A stretch of DNA of 64,000 nt from Limnohabitans sp. MORI2 (GCF_027925025.1 NZ_AP027058.1:62001-126000), one strand, 5' to 3'; shown: positions 43,081-52,080, numbered from the stretch's first letter. The notes: generated by a model not told the origin, from the sequence alone. Translations and numbers: made by a program.

Positions 43081-44351
43081 CGCGCGGCACCTAAGCCCGC
43101 CACACGGCCACTTGCCAAGCATGCGCTGAGCAAGTAGCCGCCGGTGGGCGCTTCCCAGTCCAGCATCTCGCCGCCCACAAACAAGCCTGGGTGCTGGTGG
43201 GACATGAGCTCAGGTGTCAACGCTTCTAGCTTGACGCCGCCTGCCGTGCTGATGGCTTCGTCGATGGGACGGGGCGCCATGAGCGTCAAGGGCAAGGCCT
43301 TGATGGCCGATGCAATTTGCGTTGCATCGGCCATCGCGTCTTTTGGCAACACTTCGTGTAACAGCGCCAAATGCACGGGTTGCAAATTCAAACGACTTTT
43401 CAAATGGCTCGACAACGAGCGTGAGCCGCGTGGATGCGACACCTCGGCCAACACGCGCTCAGGCGTGAAGTCTGGTTTGAGGTCGAGGTGCAAAGTGGCG
43501 TGGCCGCTGCGATCGATGTCATCGCGCAGCAAAGCCGAGGCTGCATAGACCAAACTGCCCTCAATGCCTGTGGCCGTCAACACAAACTCACCACGTCGTT
43601 CAAAGCGTTGCCCCAAGCTGTCGGTGAACGACAAGGCCACCGACTTGAGTGGCGTGCCAGCAAATTGCTCAGACAAACGCGTGCTCCAGCCTAGTTGGCC
43701 TGTGCGACTCTGTACATCAAAGCCACAGTTGCTGGGGTGTAAGGGGGCCACATCCAGACCCAAGTCACGCAGCCACGGTTGCCATGCGCCGTCTGAACCC
43801 AGCTTGGCCCAGCTGCCGCCACCCAATGCCAGCAGCACAGCGCGAGCTTGCGTGGTAACGGGGCCTTGCGGCGTGTCAAACGACAAGGTGTAGCCTTGGT
43901 CGTGGTGGTTGAGTGCGCCGTTCCAACGGTGGCGCATATGAAAGGTCACGGGCATGCCCTGCGAAGGGTGGCGCAAACGATGTAGCCACGCACGCAACAA
44001 AGGCGCAGCTTTCATGTCGGTGGGGAACACGCGCTGCGAGGTGCCGACAAAGGTGTCGAGCCCCAAGCCTTTGACCCAGTCGCGAATGGCGTTGGCGTCA
44101 AAGTCTTGAAGCCATGCACGGCAAGCGTCTTGGCGTGCGCCGTAGCGAGTGACAAAAGTGTCAAACGGTTCGGCATGTGTGAGGTTGAGGCCACCCAAGC
44201 CTGCGAGTAAAAACTTGCGGCCCACCGAGGGCATGGCGTCATACACATGCACGGTCACGCCAGAGGCGCTGAGTATATCGGCGGCCATGAGACCAGCAGG
44301 GCCTGCGCCAATGATGGCAACAGTTTCAGAGGAGGAAAGAGAAGAAGTCAC
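43026..44351 (-). CDS. HI0933-like flavoprotein (TIGR03862 type)
   Basis: The 441-residue FAD-dependent protein starts with a Rossmann motif VAIIGAGPAGLMAADILSAS and continues with VGRKFLLAGLGGLNLTHAEP, ARAVLLALGGGSWAKLGSDG and VGGEMLDWEAPTGGYLLSAC. These match the HI0933-like / BaiN family. The start is GTG 44351, with no in-frame ATG before the dinucleotide motif. A long overlap (55 bases) with the YceI gene is convergent. Physiological role is unknown; possible flavin-dependent reductase. Confidence 0.88.
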   Translation of the reverse strand: MTSSLSSSETVAIIGAGPAGLMAADILSASGVTVHVYDAMPSVGRKFLLAGLGGLNLTHAEPFDTFVTRYGARQDACRAWLQDFDANAIRDWVKGLGLDTFVGTSQRVFPTDMKAAPLLRAWLHRLRHPSQGMPVTFHMRHRWNGALNHHDQGYTLSFDTPQGPVTTQARAVLLALGGGSWAKLGSDGAWQPWLRDLGLDVAPLHPSNCGFDVQSRTGQLGWSTRLSEQFAGTPLKSVALSFTDSLGQRFERRGEFVLTATGIEGSLVYAASALLRDDIDRSGHATLHLDLKPDFTPERVLAEVSHPRGSRSLSSHLKSRLNLQPVHLALLHEVLPKDAMADATQIASAIKALPLTLMAPRPIDEAISTAGGVKLEALTPELMSHQHPGLFVGGEMLDWEAPTGGYLLSACLASGRVAGLGAARYCAMASMAMSMRTSSPT

Positions 44352-44375
44352 CGCCCAAGTGTAGGCGGCGCCAGC

Positions 44376-46406
44376 CTAATATTGCTGGGTATAGGTCACC
44401 CGAAAGGTTCGAGGCTCACCAGGGTGAACCTGCACTTGGTCGCCGTGAAGCACGGAAGTGCTAGGTGTTGCGTAGGGTTTTAAATCATGACCTAAATACG
44501 CAATGTCGCTGTAACGTTGATTCATGGCATTGAAGACATCGATGTGCACGCTTTGATGGGCATCGAGCTGTGTGCGCGCTTTGAAGTTCACGACGGTGCT
44601 TGGCGACGTGCGCACGCGGTTGTCCTCGGCCAGAGCGGCCGAGCCGATGTGGCGCAGTTGAGCCGTGAAGTTCCAACGACCCACGTCTTTAACCGTGGCG
44701 GCCAACAGTGCCACGCTTTCAACGGCATTAGGAATGTAGGCATGGCTTGCATCAGTGTTCATCGCGCGTGGTCGTGTCCACGCGAGGTCGGCATCAATGA
44801 CCCAGCGACGGTTGGGCGTCCAGCGGTTGTTGAACTCCACACCGGTACGCTGGCTTGCTGCTCCGGCTTCTGTGGCGCCTGCATCGCCCACGTAAACCAG
44901 CTCTGACGCAAAGTTGAGCCGCCACAGGGCCAGTGATGATTGCAAGCCCTCCACTGCCTCTGTTTTGATGCCAACTTCATAGCCCCTAGATCGCACCAGA
45001 GCTGGGGTGGGCTGATGAGGGTCTGTGACGCCGCGTGCGTCATTACTGTGAAAACCATGGCCTGCATTTAAAAAATACTCAGTCTTGTGCCACGGCCCTA
45101 GTACAGCGGTGAATTTGGGTGACCACAGCGCACTACTGGCCGCGCCTAGAAGGTTGGGCGTGTTCGCATTGCTGACGTAGGTGTTGTACTGGTCGGCGCG
45201 CAAGCCCACTTGGGTGCGAAGCCAAGTGGTCCACATCGTTTGTGTTTCACCAAACACCCCATTGAGTTGTTGATGCACATGATCCTGTCGAAGCCAGTCG
45301 TTGCGCTGGCGGCCTTGTGTGTTGGCCAAGTCCATATCCACCACATCGCTGCGTGCTTGAAGGCCTAGCGTGTTCACCCATCGCGTCGCACCTTCGAGTG
45401 TCCATTGGCGTGATGCTTTGAGCCCATACACCTGCCGCTGCTCTTGCTGCATGAACTGATCACCTACTGTGCTGCGGGTGCTGTAGTAGCTGAAATTCGA
45501 AAACAAAGACAACTCGGAGCGAATGGCATAGAGCAGAACTTTGTCAGTTATTCCATCATGCGTTTGCCGCCAGTCCACTGAGGCACTGCTGCGTTGGGTG
45601 TGTCCGCCGTCGCTGGGATCGAGACTGTCAAAGCGACCGAGCTGACCTGACTCCACCATAGACAAAGGAATTTGGTCGGTTGCATTCCAGCGGGCGGTGT
45701 AGTGCATGGCGCTGGCCGTCCAGCCGTTGGTGCGTGAGCCGTCGCTGAGCATGAACACACCGTTGCGGCGTTGCAAGCGTTCGGGCACGGTCCATGGGCC
45801 ATCGTTGTGCATCAACTCCATGGCCGCCACATAGCGCATGCCGTTGTTTAATTCGTGTGATGCAGCGCCCATGGCTCGGCCATAGCCGCGCTGTCCAAGG
45901 GTGAGTTGCGTGAAATCTTTGTCGAGGCGTGTTTTGTAGTGAAAGTCTGCGGCACCGGCAGAGGCAAAGTCGCCGTCTTGTGCAAAGTAGGGGCCTTTGC
46001 GGTAATCCACACGCTGCACCAGTTCAGGAATTAAAAAATTCAAGTCGCTATACCCTTGACCGTGCGCATGGCTTGGCATGTTGATGGGCATGCCATTGAG
46101 GCTGGTGGCAAAGTCGGTGCCGTGGTCAAGGTTGAAACCGCGCAAAAAATATTGATTGGCTTTGCCATCGCCGGAGTGTTGCGTGACCACCATACCCGGC
46201 ACATATTCCAGCACGTCACCTGGACGCATCAAGGGGCGGTTGTCTAGCAATGCTGAGGTGATGCTGCCTTGCGATGAAGCGTTGCTGGATCCAAGGCTGT
46301 TGTCGTAGTGCGCCACCACTTCAATGGTGGGTACAGTCTCATGGGCCAACGCGTAGACGCAGTTCACCCCTAACATCCATCCCAACCATGACCAACGAGT
46401 CCTCAT
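44376..46406 (-). CDS. TonB-dependent outer-membrane receptor
   Basis: The 676-residue product (start MRTRWSWLGWMLGVN) has a signal peptide (MLGVNCVYALA), a plug domain (RPGDVLEYVPGMVVTQHSGD, QYFLRGFNLDHGTDFATSLN, GYSDLNFLIPELVQRVDYRK) and a 22-strand barrel ending in FRVTYTQQY, the terminal-aromatic pattern. It is divergent from ureD. TonB receptors near urease can take up nickel, and His-rich plug (MPSHAHGQGYSD) is compatible, but the substrate is inference. A start 83 codons upstream at 46655 overlaps ureD and was rejected. Confidence 0.9.
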   Translation of the reverse strand: MRTRWSWLGWMLGVNCVYALAHETVPTIEVVAHYDNSLGSSNASSQGSITSALLDNRPLMRPGDVLEYVPGMVVTQHSGDGKANQYFLRGFNLDHGTDFATSLNGMPINMPSHAHGQGYSDLNFLIPELVQRVDYRKGPYFAQDGDFASAGAADFHYKTRLDKDFTQLTLGQRGYGRAMGAASHELNNGMRYVAAMELMHNDGPWTVPERLQRRNGVFMLSDGSRTNGWTASAMHYTARWNATDQIPLSMVESGQLGRFDSLDPSDGGHTQRSSASVDWRQTHDGITDKVLLYAIRSELSLFSNFSYYSTRSTVGDQFMQQEQRQVYGLKASRQWTLEGATRWVNTLGLQARSDVVDMDLANTQGRQRNDWLRQDHVHQQLNGVFGETQTMWTTWLRTQVGLRADQYNTYVSNANTPNLLGAASSALWSPKFTAVLGPWHKTEYFLNAGHGFHSNDARGVTDPHQPTPALVRSRGYEVGIKTEAVEGLQSSLALWRLNFASELVYVGDAGATEAGAASQRTGVEFNNRWTPNRRWVIDADLAWTRPRAMNTDASHAYIPNAVESVALLAATVKDVGRWNFTAQLRHIGSAALAEDNRVRTSPSTVVNFKARTQLDAHQSVHIDVFNAMNQRYSDIAYLGHDLKPYATPSTSVLHGDQVQVHPGEPRTFRVTYTQQY

Positions 46407-46551
46407 GGAGGATGCACAGCAGCTTTTATGCCCAAACACGGTGCCATGGCATGAAGTCTGCAGTGTCGTATGCATGAAGCACAGCTGAGCTGCTTTGGAC
46501 ATGGCACGATGCACCACACAAGCTGCGCATGGGTTGTGCGTGCGGCTGTTG

Positions 46552-46591
46552 TTGGTGCCGAATGCACCAAACTTAAATAAACAAGCACCAA
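46552..46591. promoter_or_regulatory. GCACCAA repeats before ureD
   Basis: A perfect inverted pair TTGGTGC (46552-46558) and GCACCAA (46564-46570) with a 5-nt spacer is followed by a further GCACCAA (46585-46591), 21 nt after the middle copy, two helical turns. Another GCACCA lies at 46511-46516. The ATG of ureD is 12 nt after the last copy. The same hexamer recurs between urtA and ureA. It could be an operator for a urea or nitrogen regulator such as NtrC (half-site GCACC) or a metal regulator; none is proven. Confidence 0.4.
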
Positions 46592-46603
46592 CACAGGGCA
46601 AAC

Positions 46604-47437
46604 ATGGCAGGCTGGCTCGCACAACTTCAAATCGACTACACGCACAACGCGTCACGCACCACGGCGAAGTTTTCGCACAGTGGACCTTTGCGTGTGTTGC
46701 AGAGCCTCTACCCCGAAGGGGATGCGGTGTGCCACAACGTGTTGGTACATCCGCCCAGTGGTTTGGTAGGTGGGGATACCTTAGACATCACGTTGAACGT
46801 CGATGCGCACGCACATGCCTTGCTCACCACGCCTGGCGCCACACGTTTTTACAGAAGCGAGCAAGGTCTCGCGACACAACAAGTCAAAGCCCATGTGGGC
46901 GACGGTGCACGCCTAGAGTGGCTGCCGCTGGAAACCATTGCGTATAACGGCTGCCACGGTTTGAACCATGCGGTGTTTGACCTAGCCCCCACAGCCGAGA
47001 TGATGGCGTGGGACATCACTGCGCTTGGACTCCCGAATGCCAACTTGCCGTTTGAGAGCGGGCAGTTGCAGCAACACATGGAAATGTCGGGCGTGTGGCT
47101 TGAGCGTGGTTTGTTAGATGCGCAAGATACCCGTTTGATGGATGGCCCCTTGGGCTTGGCCAAGCACCGTTGCATGGCGACTTTGGTGCTGGCGTGTGGG
47201 TCTGATTTGTTGCGTGAACGGCGCGATCTGGCGTTGGCCTTGGCGCGTGAGTTGACTGAAGTTGCGCCTGCAGGCCTGGTGGCGGGTGTGACATCGCCGC
47301 ATCCACGCGTGGTGGTGTTGCGCACCTTGTCGCCCCTGGTGGAGCCTGCGCAGACGTTGTTGCGTGGGGTTTGGGCGGCTTGGCGTCGGGGCCTATGGGG
47401 CATGTCGAATGTGCCGCCTCGAATTTGGTCCATGTAG
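46604..47437 (+). CDS. ureD: Urease accessory protein UreD (UreH)
   Basis: The 277-residue chaperone matches UreD: SHSGPLRVLQSLYPEG, HNVLVHPPSGLVGGDTLDIT, TTPGATRFYRSEQGLA and GARLEWLPLETIAYNGC. With UreF and UreG it opens the apo-urease for nickel loading. It is the only ure gene here on the left side of the locus: the other ure genes begin 6.3 kb further on, beyond an oppositely transcribed urtABCDE block. The start ATG 46604 follows AGGG weakly. Confidence 0.95.
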   Translation: MAGWLAQLQIDYTHNASRTTAKFSHSGPLRVLQSLYPEGDAVCHNVLVHPPSGLVGGDTLDITLNVDAHAHALLTTPGATRFYRSEQGLATQQVKAHVGDGARLEWLPLETIAYNGCHGLNHAVFDLAPTAEMMAWDITALGLPNANLPFESGQLQQHMEMSGVWLERGLLDAQDTRLMDGPLGLAKHRCMATLVLACGSDLLRERRDLALALARELTEVAPAGLVAGVTSPHPRVVVLRTLSPLVEPAQTLLRGVWAAWRRGLWGMSNVPPRIWSM

Positions 47438-47459
47438 TTTCTGCTTTTTGCTGGGCTCG

Positions 47460-47537
47460 CTGGGGGTAGAGGACTTGGGCAGGTTCCTCATGCTGGGGTA
47501 CCAGAAATCGTCACCTGCCCAAGCCCTCTACCCCCAG
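47460..47537. repeat. Hairpin element 1 (25-28-25): constant core, unique arms
   Basis: Left arm 47460-47484 and right arm 47513-47537, both 25 nt, are inverted copies with one mismatch (A47473 opposite C47524). The core between them is 47485-47512 (28 nt). The core contains CTGG-GGTA-CCAG, a small inner palindrome. The same core, reversed, is at 47609-47636 in element 2, while the arms of the two elements are unrelated. The left arm starts CTGGGGGTAGAGG and ends GGGCAGGT. It lies 22 bases beyond the ureD stop. No known transposon end, attC or REP type was recognised. Confidence 0.9.
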
Positions 47538-47557
47538 ACTGCGGCTGGCAGTTTTTT
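47538..47557 (+). terminator. Possible ureD terminator between the two hairpin elements
   Basis: A short stem ACTGC (47538-47542) / GCAGT (47548-47552) with loop GGCTG is followed by six T residues (47552-47557). Its strength is modest because the stem is five base pairs. It starts immediately after element 1, whose own long stem would also end transcription of ureD. Confidence 0.55.
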
Positions 47558-47583
47558 AGGGTGACATTTTTCTTCGACGACCG

Positions 47584-47661
47584 ATCAGGTGATGCGGGCG
47601 CGGCGGCTGACGATTTCTGGTACCCCAGCATGAGGAAGCCGCCGCACCCGCATCACCTGAT
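47584..47661. repeat. Hairpin element 2 (25-28-25): same core inverted, different arms
   Basis: Left arm 47584-47608 and right arm 47637-47661, each 25 nt, are inverted copies with one mismatch (C47599 opposite A47646). The core 47609-47636 is the exact reverse complement of the core of element 1, 28 of 28. The arms start ATCAGGTGATGCGGG and end GCGGCGGCT and share no sequence with element 1. A 46-nt spacer separates the two. It ends 52 bases before the urtE stop. Confidence 0.9.
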
Positions 47662-47713
47662 TTCCTCCGGCGAGAAACCTTCACGCACGGAAAAACTTCA
47701 GGCGCTAAACAAC

Positions 47714-48427
47714 TTAAATCGCCACCAACTGACGAACGTTGTCCCGCTGCATGTCTGAGCCCATGCCGCGTGCAATGACTTCACCGCGTTCCATCACCAA
47801 ATAGTCATCCGCCAACTCTTCGGCAAAGTCGTAATACTGCTCGCACAGCAAAATTGCCATGTCGCCACGACTGGCCAACATGCGAATCACGCGGCCAATG
47901 TCTTTGATGATGCTGGGTTGAATGCCCTCGGTGGGCTCATCCAACACCAACAACTTTGGGCCAGACGCCAAGGCCCGTGCAATCGCCAGTTGCTGCTGTT
48001 GCCCGCCTGACAAATCGCCGCCACGGCGATGCAGCATTTGCTTCAGCACAGGAAACAACTCAAACAACTCAGCAGGTATGTCTGTGCCTGCAGGCTGAGT
48101 GGCCAGCCCCATGCGCAAGTTGTCTTCTACGGTGAGTCGCGCAAAGATTTCGCGTCCCTGTGGTACGTAGCCAATGCCGGCACGCGCACGTTCGTACGGT
48201 GCGGCACGTTCAATCGACGCGCCGTTGAAGGTGATGCTGCCATCGCGAATCGGCACAGCCCCCATGAGCGACTTGAGCAGCGTGGTCTTGCCCACGCCGT
48301 TGCGCCCGAGCAGCACCGTGATACGACCCAAGTTCGCTTCAAAACTCACGTCACGCAGGATGTGCGAGCCGCCGTAGAACTGGTTGATGTTTGAAACCTG
48401 AAGTAAAGGCATGTCGTGTGTTTGCAT
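47714..48427 (-). CDS. urtE: Urea ABC transporter ATP-binding protein UrtE
   Basis: The 237-residue ABC ATPase has Walker A GRNGVGKTTLLKSLM, Q-loop FARLTVEDNLRMG, signature LSGGQQQQLAIARAL, Walker B LLVLDEPTEGIQPS and the H-loop region ILLCEQYYDFAEELADDYLV. The QYYDFA phrase and TEGIQPSIIKDIGRVIR are specific for the UrtE branch of branched-chain-type transporters. It is the last gene of the urtABCDE operon; the start is ATG 48427 (or ATG 48412). Confidence 0.95.
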   Translation of the reverse strand: MQTHDMPLLQVSNINQFYGGSHILRDVSFEANLGRITVLLGRNGVGKTTLLKSLMGAVPIRDGSITFNGASIERAAPYERARAGIGYVPQGREIFARLTVEDNLRMGLATQPAGTDIPAELFELFPVLKQMLHRRGGDLSGGQQQQLAIARALASGPKLLVLDEPTEGIQPSIIKDIGRVIRMLASRGDMAILLCEQYYDFAEELADDYLVMERGEVIARGMGSDMQRDNVRQLVAI

Positions 48428-48441
48428 AGTGAACGTCAGAG

Positions 48442-49314
48442 TTAGCGGCCTAGGTACACCTCAATCACACGCTCGTCGGCTTGCACCTGTGCCAGCGTGC
48501 CTTGCGCCAACACCGAACCATCGCACAGCACGGTGACGATGTCGGAGATGGTGTTGATGAAGCTCATGTCGTGCTCCACCACCATCAGCGAGTGTTTGCC
48601 TTTGAGACTTAAGAACAGCTCGGCGGTGCGTTCGGTTTCAAAGTCGGTCATGCCGGCCACGGGTTCGTCGAGCAGCAAGAGCTTGGGGTCTTGCATGAGC
48701 AACATGCCAATCTCTAGCCATTGCTTTTGACCGTGGCTCAGATTGCCTGCTTGACGCGTGACGCTGTCTTGCAAGTGGATGGTGTGCAACACCTCGCTCA
48801 AGCGGTCGCGTTGCGTGCCGTTGAGTTTGAAGAACATCGACGCGGCCACACCCTTGTGGGTTTTCAAGGCGAGCTCCAAGTTTTCAAACACGCTCAACTG
48901 TTCAAACACGGTGGGTTTTTGAAACTTGCGACCAATGCCCAGTTGTGCAATTTCGGGTTCGGTGTGGCGCAGCAAGTCGATGGTGCTGCCAAAGAACACT
49001 TGACCCGAGTCGGGCTTGGTTTTGCCGGTGATGATGTCCATCATCGTCGTCTTGCCCGCCCCGTTGGGGCCGATGATGCAGCGCAGCTCACCGGGTGCGA
49101 TGTCGAGCGACAAACCGTTGATGGCTTTGAAACCATCAAAGCTCACATGCACGTCTTCCAAATACAAGATGCGGCCGTGCGTGAGATCCAAGCTGCCGGG
49201 TTCGTGCACGCGACCATAGCCCGCGCTGCGGTCGCCCGAGGTGACTTCAACCGCCTGACGCGCTTGGTATGTGGCCAAACGCTCTGAGCCTTCTTCAAAC
49301 AGATCGGGGGTCAT
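48442..49314 (-). CDS. urtD: Urea ABC transporter ATP-binding protein UrtD
   Basis: The 290-residue ABC ATPase has Walker A GPNGAGKTTMMDIITG, signature LSHGQKQWLEIGMLL, Walker B LLLLDEPVAGMTDFETERTA and the switch MVVEHDMSFI. The IITGKTKPDSGQVFFGSTID segment is typical of UrtD. Its N-terminal about 45 residues before the ABC core are an extension. The start is ATG 49314, overlapping the urtC stop by ATGA. A further 37-codon extension lies in urtC. Confidence 0.95.
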   Translation of the reverse strand: MTPDLFEEGSERLATYQARQAVEVTSGDRSAGYGRVHEPGSLDLTHGRILYLEDVHVSFDGFKAINGLSLDIAPGELRCIIGPNGAGKTTMMDIITGKTKPDSGQVFFGSTIDLLRHTEPEIAQLGIGRKFQKPTVFEQLSVFENLELALKTHKGVAASMFFKLNGTQRDRLSEVLHTIHLQDSVTRQAGNLSHGQKQWLEIGMLLMQDPKLLLLDEPVAGMTDFETERTAELFLSLKGKHSLMVVEHDMSFINTISDIVTVLCDGSVLAQGTLAQVQADERVIEVYLGR

Positions 49315-50423
49315 ACACGCTCCTGTGCATTTTTCTTGGTGCTGAGTTTTTGAATCAAGCCCACCACGCCATGCGGCATGTACAGCGTCACGCCGATAAA
49401 TAAAGCGCCAAGGAAGTACAACCAAAACTCAGGGGCGGTCACGGTCAACCAGCTCTTCATGCCGTTGACCAAGAACGCGCCCACGATGGGGCCAATCAGC
49501 GAAGCGCGTCCGCCCACAGCAGCCCAAACCGCCATCTCAATCGAGTTAGCAGGGCTCATCTCGCTCGGGTTGATGATGCCCACTTGCGGCACATACAAGG
49601 CACCCGCAATGCCACACATCACGGCTGAGATGACCCAAATGGTGAGCTTGTAGGGCAGAGGTGAGTAGCCAGAAAACATCACGCGACTCTCGGCATCGCG
49701 GATGGCTTGCAGCACGCGGCCAAACTTGCTTTGCACCAACCAACGTGCGAATAGAAAGCTCATCAACAATGCCCAACCCGTGAGCACAAACAAGGTCATG
49801 CGCATGGCGGGCGTGGCAATGGGCAGGTCCAAGATGCGTTTGAAATCGGTGAAGCCGTTGTTGCCACCAAAGCCGGTTTCGTTACGGAAGAACAGCAGCA
49901 TGGCTGCAAACGTCATGGCTTGCGTGATGATGGAGAAGTACACGCCTTTGATGCGCGAGCGAAACGCGAAGTAGCCAAACACAAAAGCCAACAAGCCGGG
50001 CACCAAAACCACCAGCAACAACGTAGCGGCAAAGCTGTCGCTGAAGCTCCAATGCCAAGGCAAGGTTTTCCAGTCAAGGAAGACCATGAAGTCGGGCAGA
50101 TTGCTTTTGTAATTGCCATCGGTGCCAATTTGGCGCATGAGGTACATGCCCATCATGTAGCCGCCCAGCGCAAAAAACAGTCCGTGCCCGAGCGACAAGA
50201 TGCCGGTGTAGCCCCAAATCAAATCCATCGCCAGCGCGCAAATGGCGTAGCACATGATCTTGCCCATCAAAGCCACGGCGTAGTCGCTGAGGTGGAACGC
50301 GCTGTCGGCAGGCACCCACAGGTTGAGCACAGGCACCACCGCACACACGGTGATGAAGGCGGCCAAGAAAAATGCCCAGCCTTTGGTGCCCAACAATGCG
50401 GGCGGTTCTGGTAGATGTGTCAT
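49311..50423 (-). CDS. urtC: Urea ABC transporter permease UrtC
   Basis: The 370-residue permease belongs to the LivM/UrtC family: about ten hydrophobic segments, GYTGILSLGHGLFFALGGYM (first part), GGNNGFTDFKRILDLP, AIRDAESRVMFSGYSPLPYK, GALYVPQVGIINPSEMSPAN and EMAVWAAVGGRASLIGPIVG. The start is ATG 50423, seven bases after GGAGG in CGGAGGCATGAC. It pairs with urtB to form the membrane channel for urea. Confidence 0.95.
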   Translation of the reverse strand: MTHLPEPPALLGTKGWAFFLAAFITVCAVVPVLNLWVPADSAFHLSDYAVALMGKIMCYAICALAMDLIWGYTGILSLGHGLFFALGGYMMGMYLMRQIGTDGNYKSNLPDFMVFLDWKTLPWHWSFSDSFAATLLLVVLVPGLLAFVFGYFAFRSRIKGVYFSIITQAMTFAAMLLFFRNETGFGGNNGFTDFKRILDLPIATPAMRMTLFVLTGWALLMSFLFARWLVQSKFGRVLQAIRDAESRVMFSGYSPLPYKLTIWVISAVMCGIAGALYVPQVGIINPSEMSPANSIEMAVWAAVGGRASLIGPIVGAFLVNGMKSWLTVTAPEFWLYFLGALFIGVTLYMPHGVVGLIQKLSTKKNAQERV

Positions 50424-50424
50424 G

Positions 50425-52068
50425 TCATGCCTCCGCACTGCGGCCTTTCATGGCAAAGATGCCTTGGGGACGTTTTTGAATGAAGACGATGATGAATACC
50501 AGCACCGCAATCTTGGCCAGCACTGCGCCGGCCACGCCTTCGAGCAATTTGTTCATCAGGCCCAAGCCCAGCGCGGCGTACACCGTGCCTGCCAGTTGCC
50601 CCACGCCACCGAGTACCACCACCATGAATGCATCGACGATGTAGCTCTGTCCGAGGTCTGGCCCCACGTTGCCAATTTGGCTGAGCGCACAACCGGCCAA
50701 GCCCGCAATGCCGCAACCGAGTGAAAAGGCGTAGGTGTCAACGCGTGCCGTGTTCACACCGAGCGCTGAAGCCATGGGGCGGTTTTGGGTGACGCCGCGC
50801 ACAAACAAACCCAAGCGTGTTTGGCTGATCAACAGCGTCATGCCGACCAACACAAACAGAGCGAAGCCAAGAATGATCAAACGGTTGTAGGGCAGCGAGA
50901 GGTTGGCCAGCAGTTGCACGCCACCGCTCATCCACGAGGGGTTTTCAACCCCCACGTTTTGCGCGCCAAAAATGCTGCGTACGCCTTGCATCAACACCAA
51001 GCTGATGCCCCAAGTGGCCAACAGCGTTTCAAGCGGGCGACCATACAAGTGGCGCAACACCAAGCGTTCGAGCACCGCGCCCACGAGGGCTGCTGCCAAA
51101 AATGAAGCAGGCACAGCCACCAACAAATACGCGTCAAACATGCCTGGCAAGTACTGACGAAACAGGCCTTGCACCACATAGGTGGCATACGCGCCAATCA
51201 TCATCAGCTCGCCGTGCGCCATGTTGATGACGCCCATCAAGCCGTAGGTGATGGCCAAGCCCAATGCCACGAGTAACAAGATGGAACCCAAGCTGATGCC
51301 GGTAAACAATGCGCCGAGTTTGTCGCCCCAGCTCAGCGCGGCCTGGATGGTGAGCAGCGAGGTTTGCAATTGCGAGCGGACTTTTTTGTCTTCCTCTTGG
51401 CTCAGACGTTGATTGAGCAAGAGTTGGGTGTCGGGGGTTTGGCTGTCGGCCAGAGTTTTCGCCGAGGCAAAGCGTTCGTCAGCGTTGTCGCTGTTGAGCA
51501 AAATTGCAGCGCGAGCTAACAACATTTGTTTTTTCACGCCCTCATCAGCCTCGCTTGCCAAGGCTTTTTCGAGCATGGCGAGTTTGGTGGGATCAGGCTC
51601 TTTCAGCACCGATTTGGCGGCTTGCGTGCGTAAGGCGACATCGGGGCTGAGCAATTGCAAGGCAGATAACGCGGCATCAATCTCACCGCGCATGCGGTTG
51701 TTGTTGATCACGTCTTCTGCGGTGTCAGGCAGCGCACTGGCTTCACCGGTCACAGGGTCTGTCGCTTGGCCATCGCGTACCACCAGCACGTGTGTGCCGT
51801 TCACTTTTACAGCGTCATCGGCCATGGCTTGCAAAAACGCAGCGGTTTGGGCGTCAGGGGTGGTCAAGGCTTTTTGCAGCGCCGTCACGCGTGCATCGGT
51901 GTCGCCCAAGGTGAGGGCGCGGGCTTGGTCTGCCGTGAGTGCCAGTGCGCTGGTTTGGCTCCATACAACAATGGCCAATCCACAAGCGATGCGGTGCACC
52001 CAGTGGCGCTGACATGCGATGTGCCTTTGCAGCGTGTGCGTGAGCGATGACATAGAAAAGTGGTGCAT
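50425..52068 (-). CDS. urtB: Urea ABC transporter permease UrtB
   Basis: The 547-residue protein has an N-terminal exported-looking region of about 240 residues (signal CGLAIVVWSQTSALA, helices with DARVTALQKALTT), then a LivH-type permease with GISLGSILLLVALGLAITYG, GLMGVINMAHGELMMIGAYA and FMVVVLGGVGQLAGTVYAAL. The long leader is usual for UrtB. The start is uncertain: ATG 52068 (GGAAA upstream) was preferred, ATG 52080 and 52053 are alternatives. It follows urtA behind a terminator-like hairpin. Confidence 0.92.
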   Translation of the reverse strand: MHHFSMSSLTHTLQRHIACQRHWVHRIACGLAIVVWSQTSALALTADQARALTLGDTDARVTALQKALTTPDAQTAAFLQAMADDAVKVNGTHVLVVRDGQATDPVTGEASALPDTAEDVINNNRMRGEIDAALSALQLLSPDVALRTQAAKSVLKEPDPTKLAMLEKALASEADEGVKKQMLLARAAILLNSDNADERFASAKTLADSQTPDTQLLLNQRLSQEEDKKVRSQLQTSLLTIQAALSWGDKLGALFTGISLGSILLLVALGLAITYGLMGVINMAHGELMMIGAYATYVVQGLFRQYLPGMFDAYLLVAVPASFLAAALVGAVLERLVLRHLYGRPLETLLATWGISLVLMQGVRSIFGAQNVGVENPSWMSGGVQLLANLSLPYNRLIILGFALFVLVGMTLLISQTRLGLFVRGVTQNRPMASALGVNTARVDTYAFSLGCGIAGLAGCALSQIGNVGPDLGQSYIVDAFMVVVLGGVGQLAGTVYAALGLGLMNKLLEGVAGAVLAKIAVLVFIIVFIQKRPQGIFAMKGRSAEA

Positions 52069-52080
52069 CAAGATTTCCAT

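Noticed and set aside
46501..46516. Sigma-54 promoter before ureD
   Set aside because: TGGCACG is present but the -12 GC is missing at the required 10-base spacing.
47460..47661. CRISPR-like or integron attC-like repeats
   Set aside because: Only two copies with an inverted core and different arms; no array, no cas genes, no conserved ends or integrase in the window.
47561..47758. A 65-codon open frame through hairpin element 2
   Set aside because: It runs through the inverted repeat and into urtE antisense with no start signal; the repeat structure is the better explanation.
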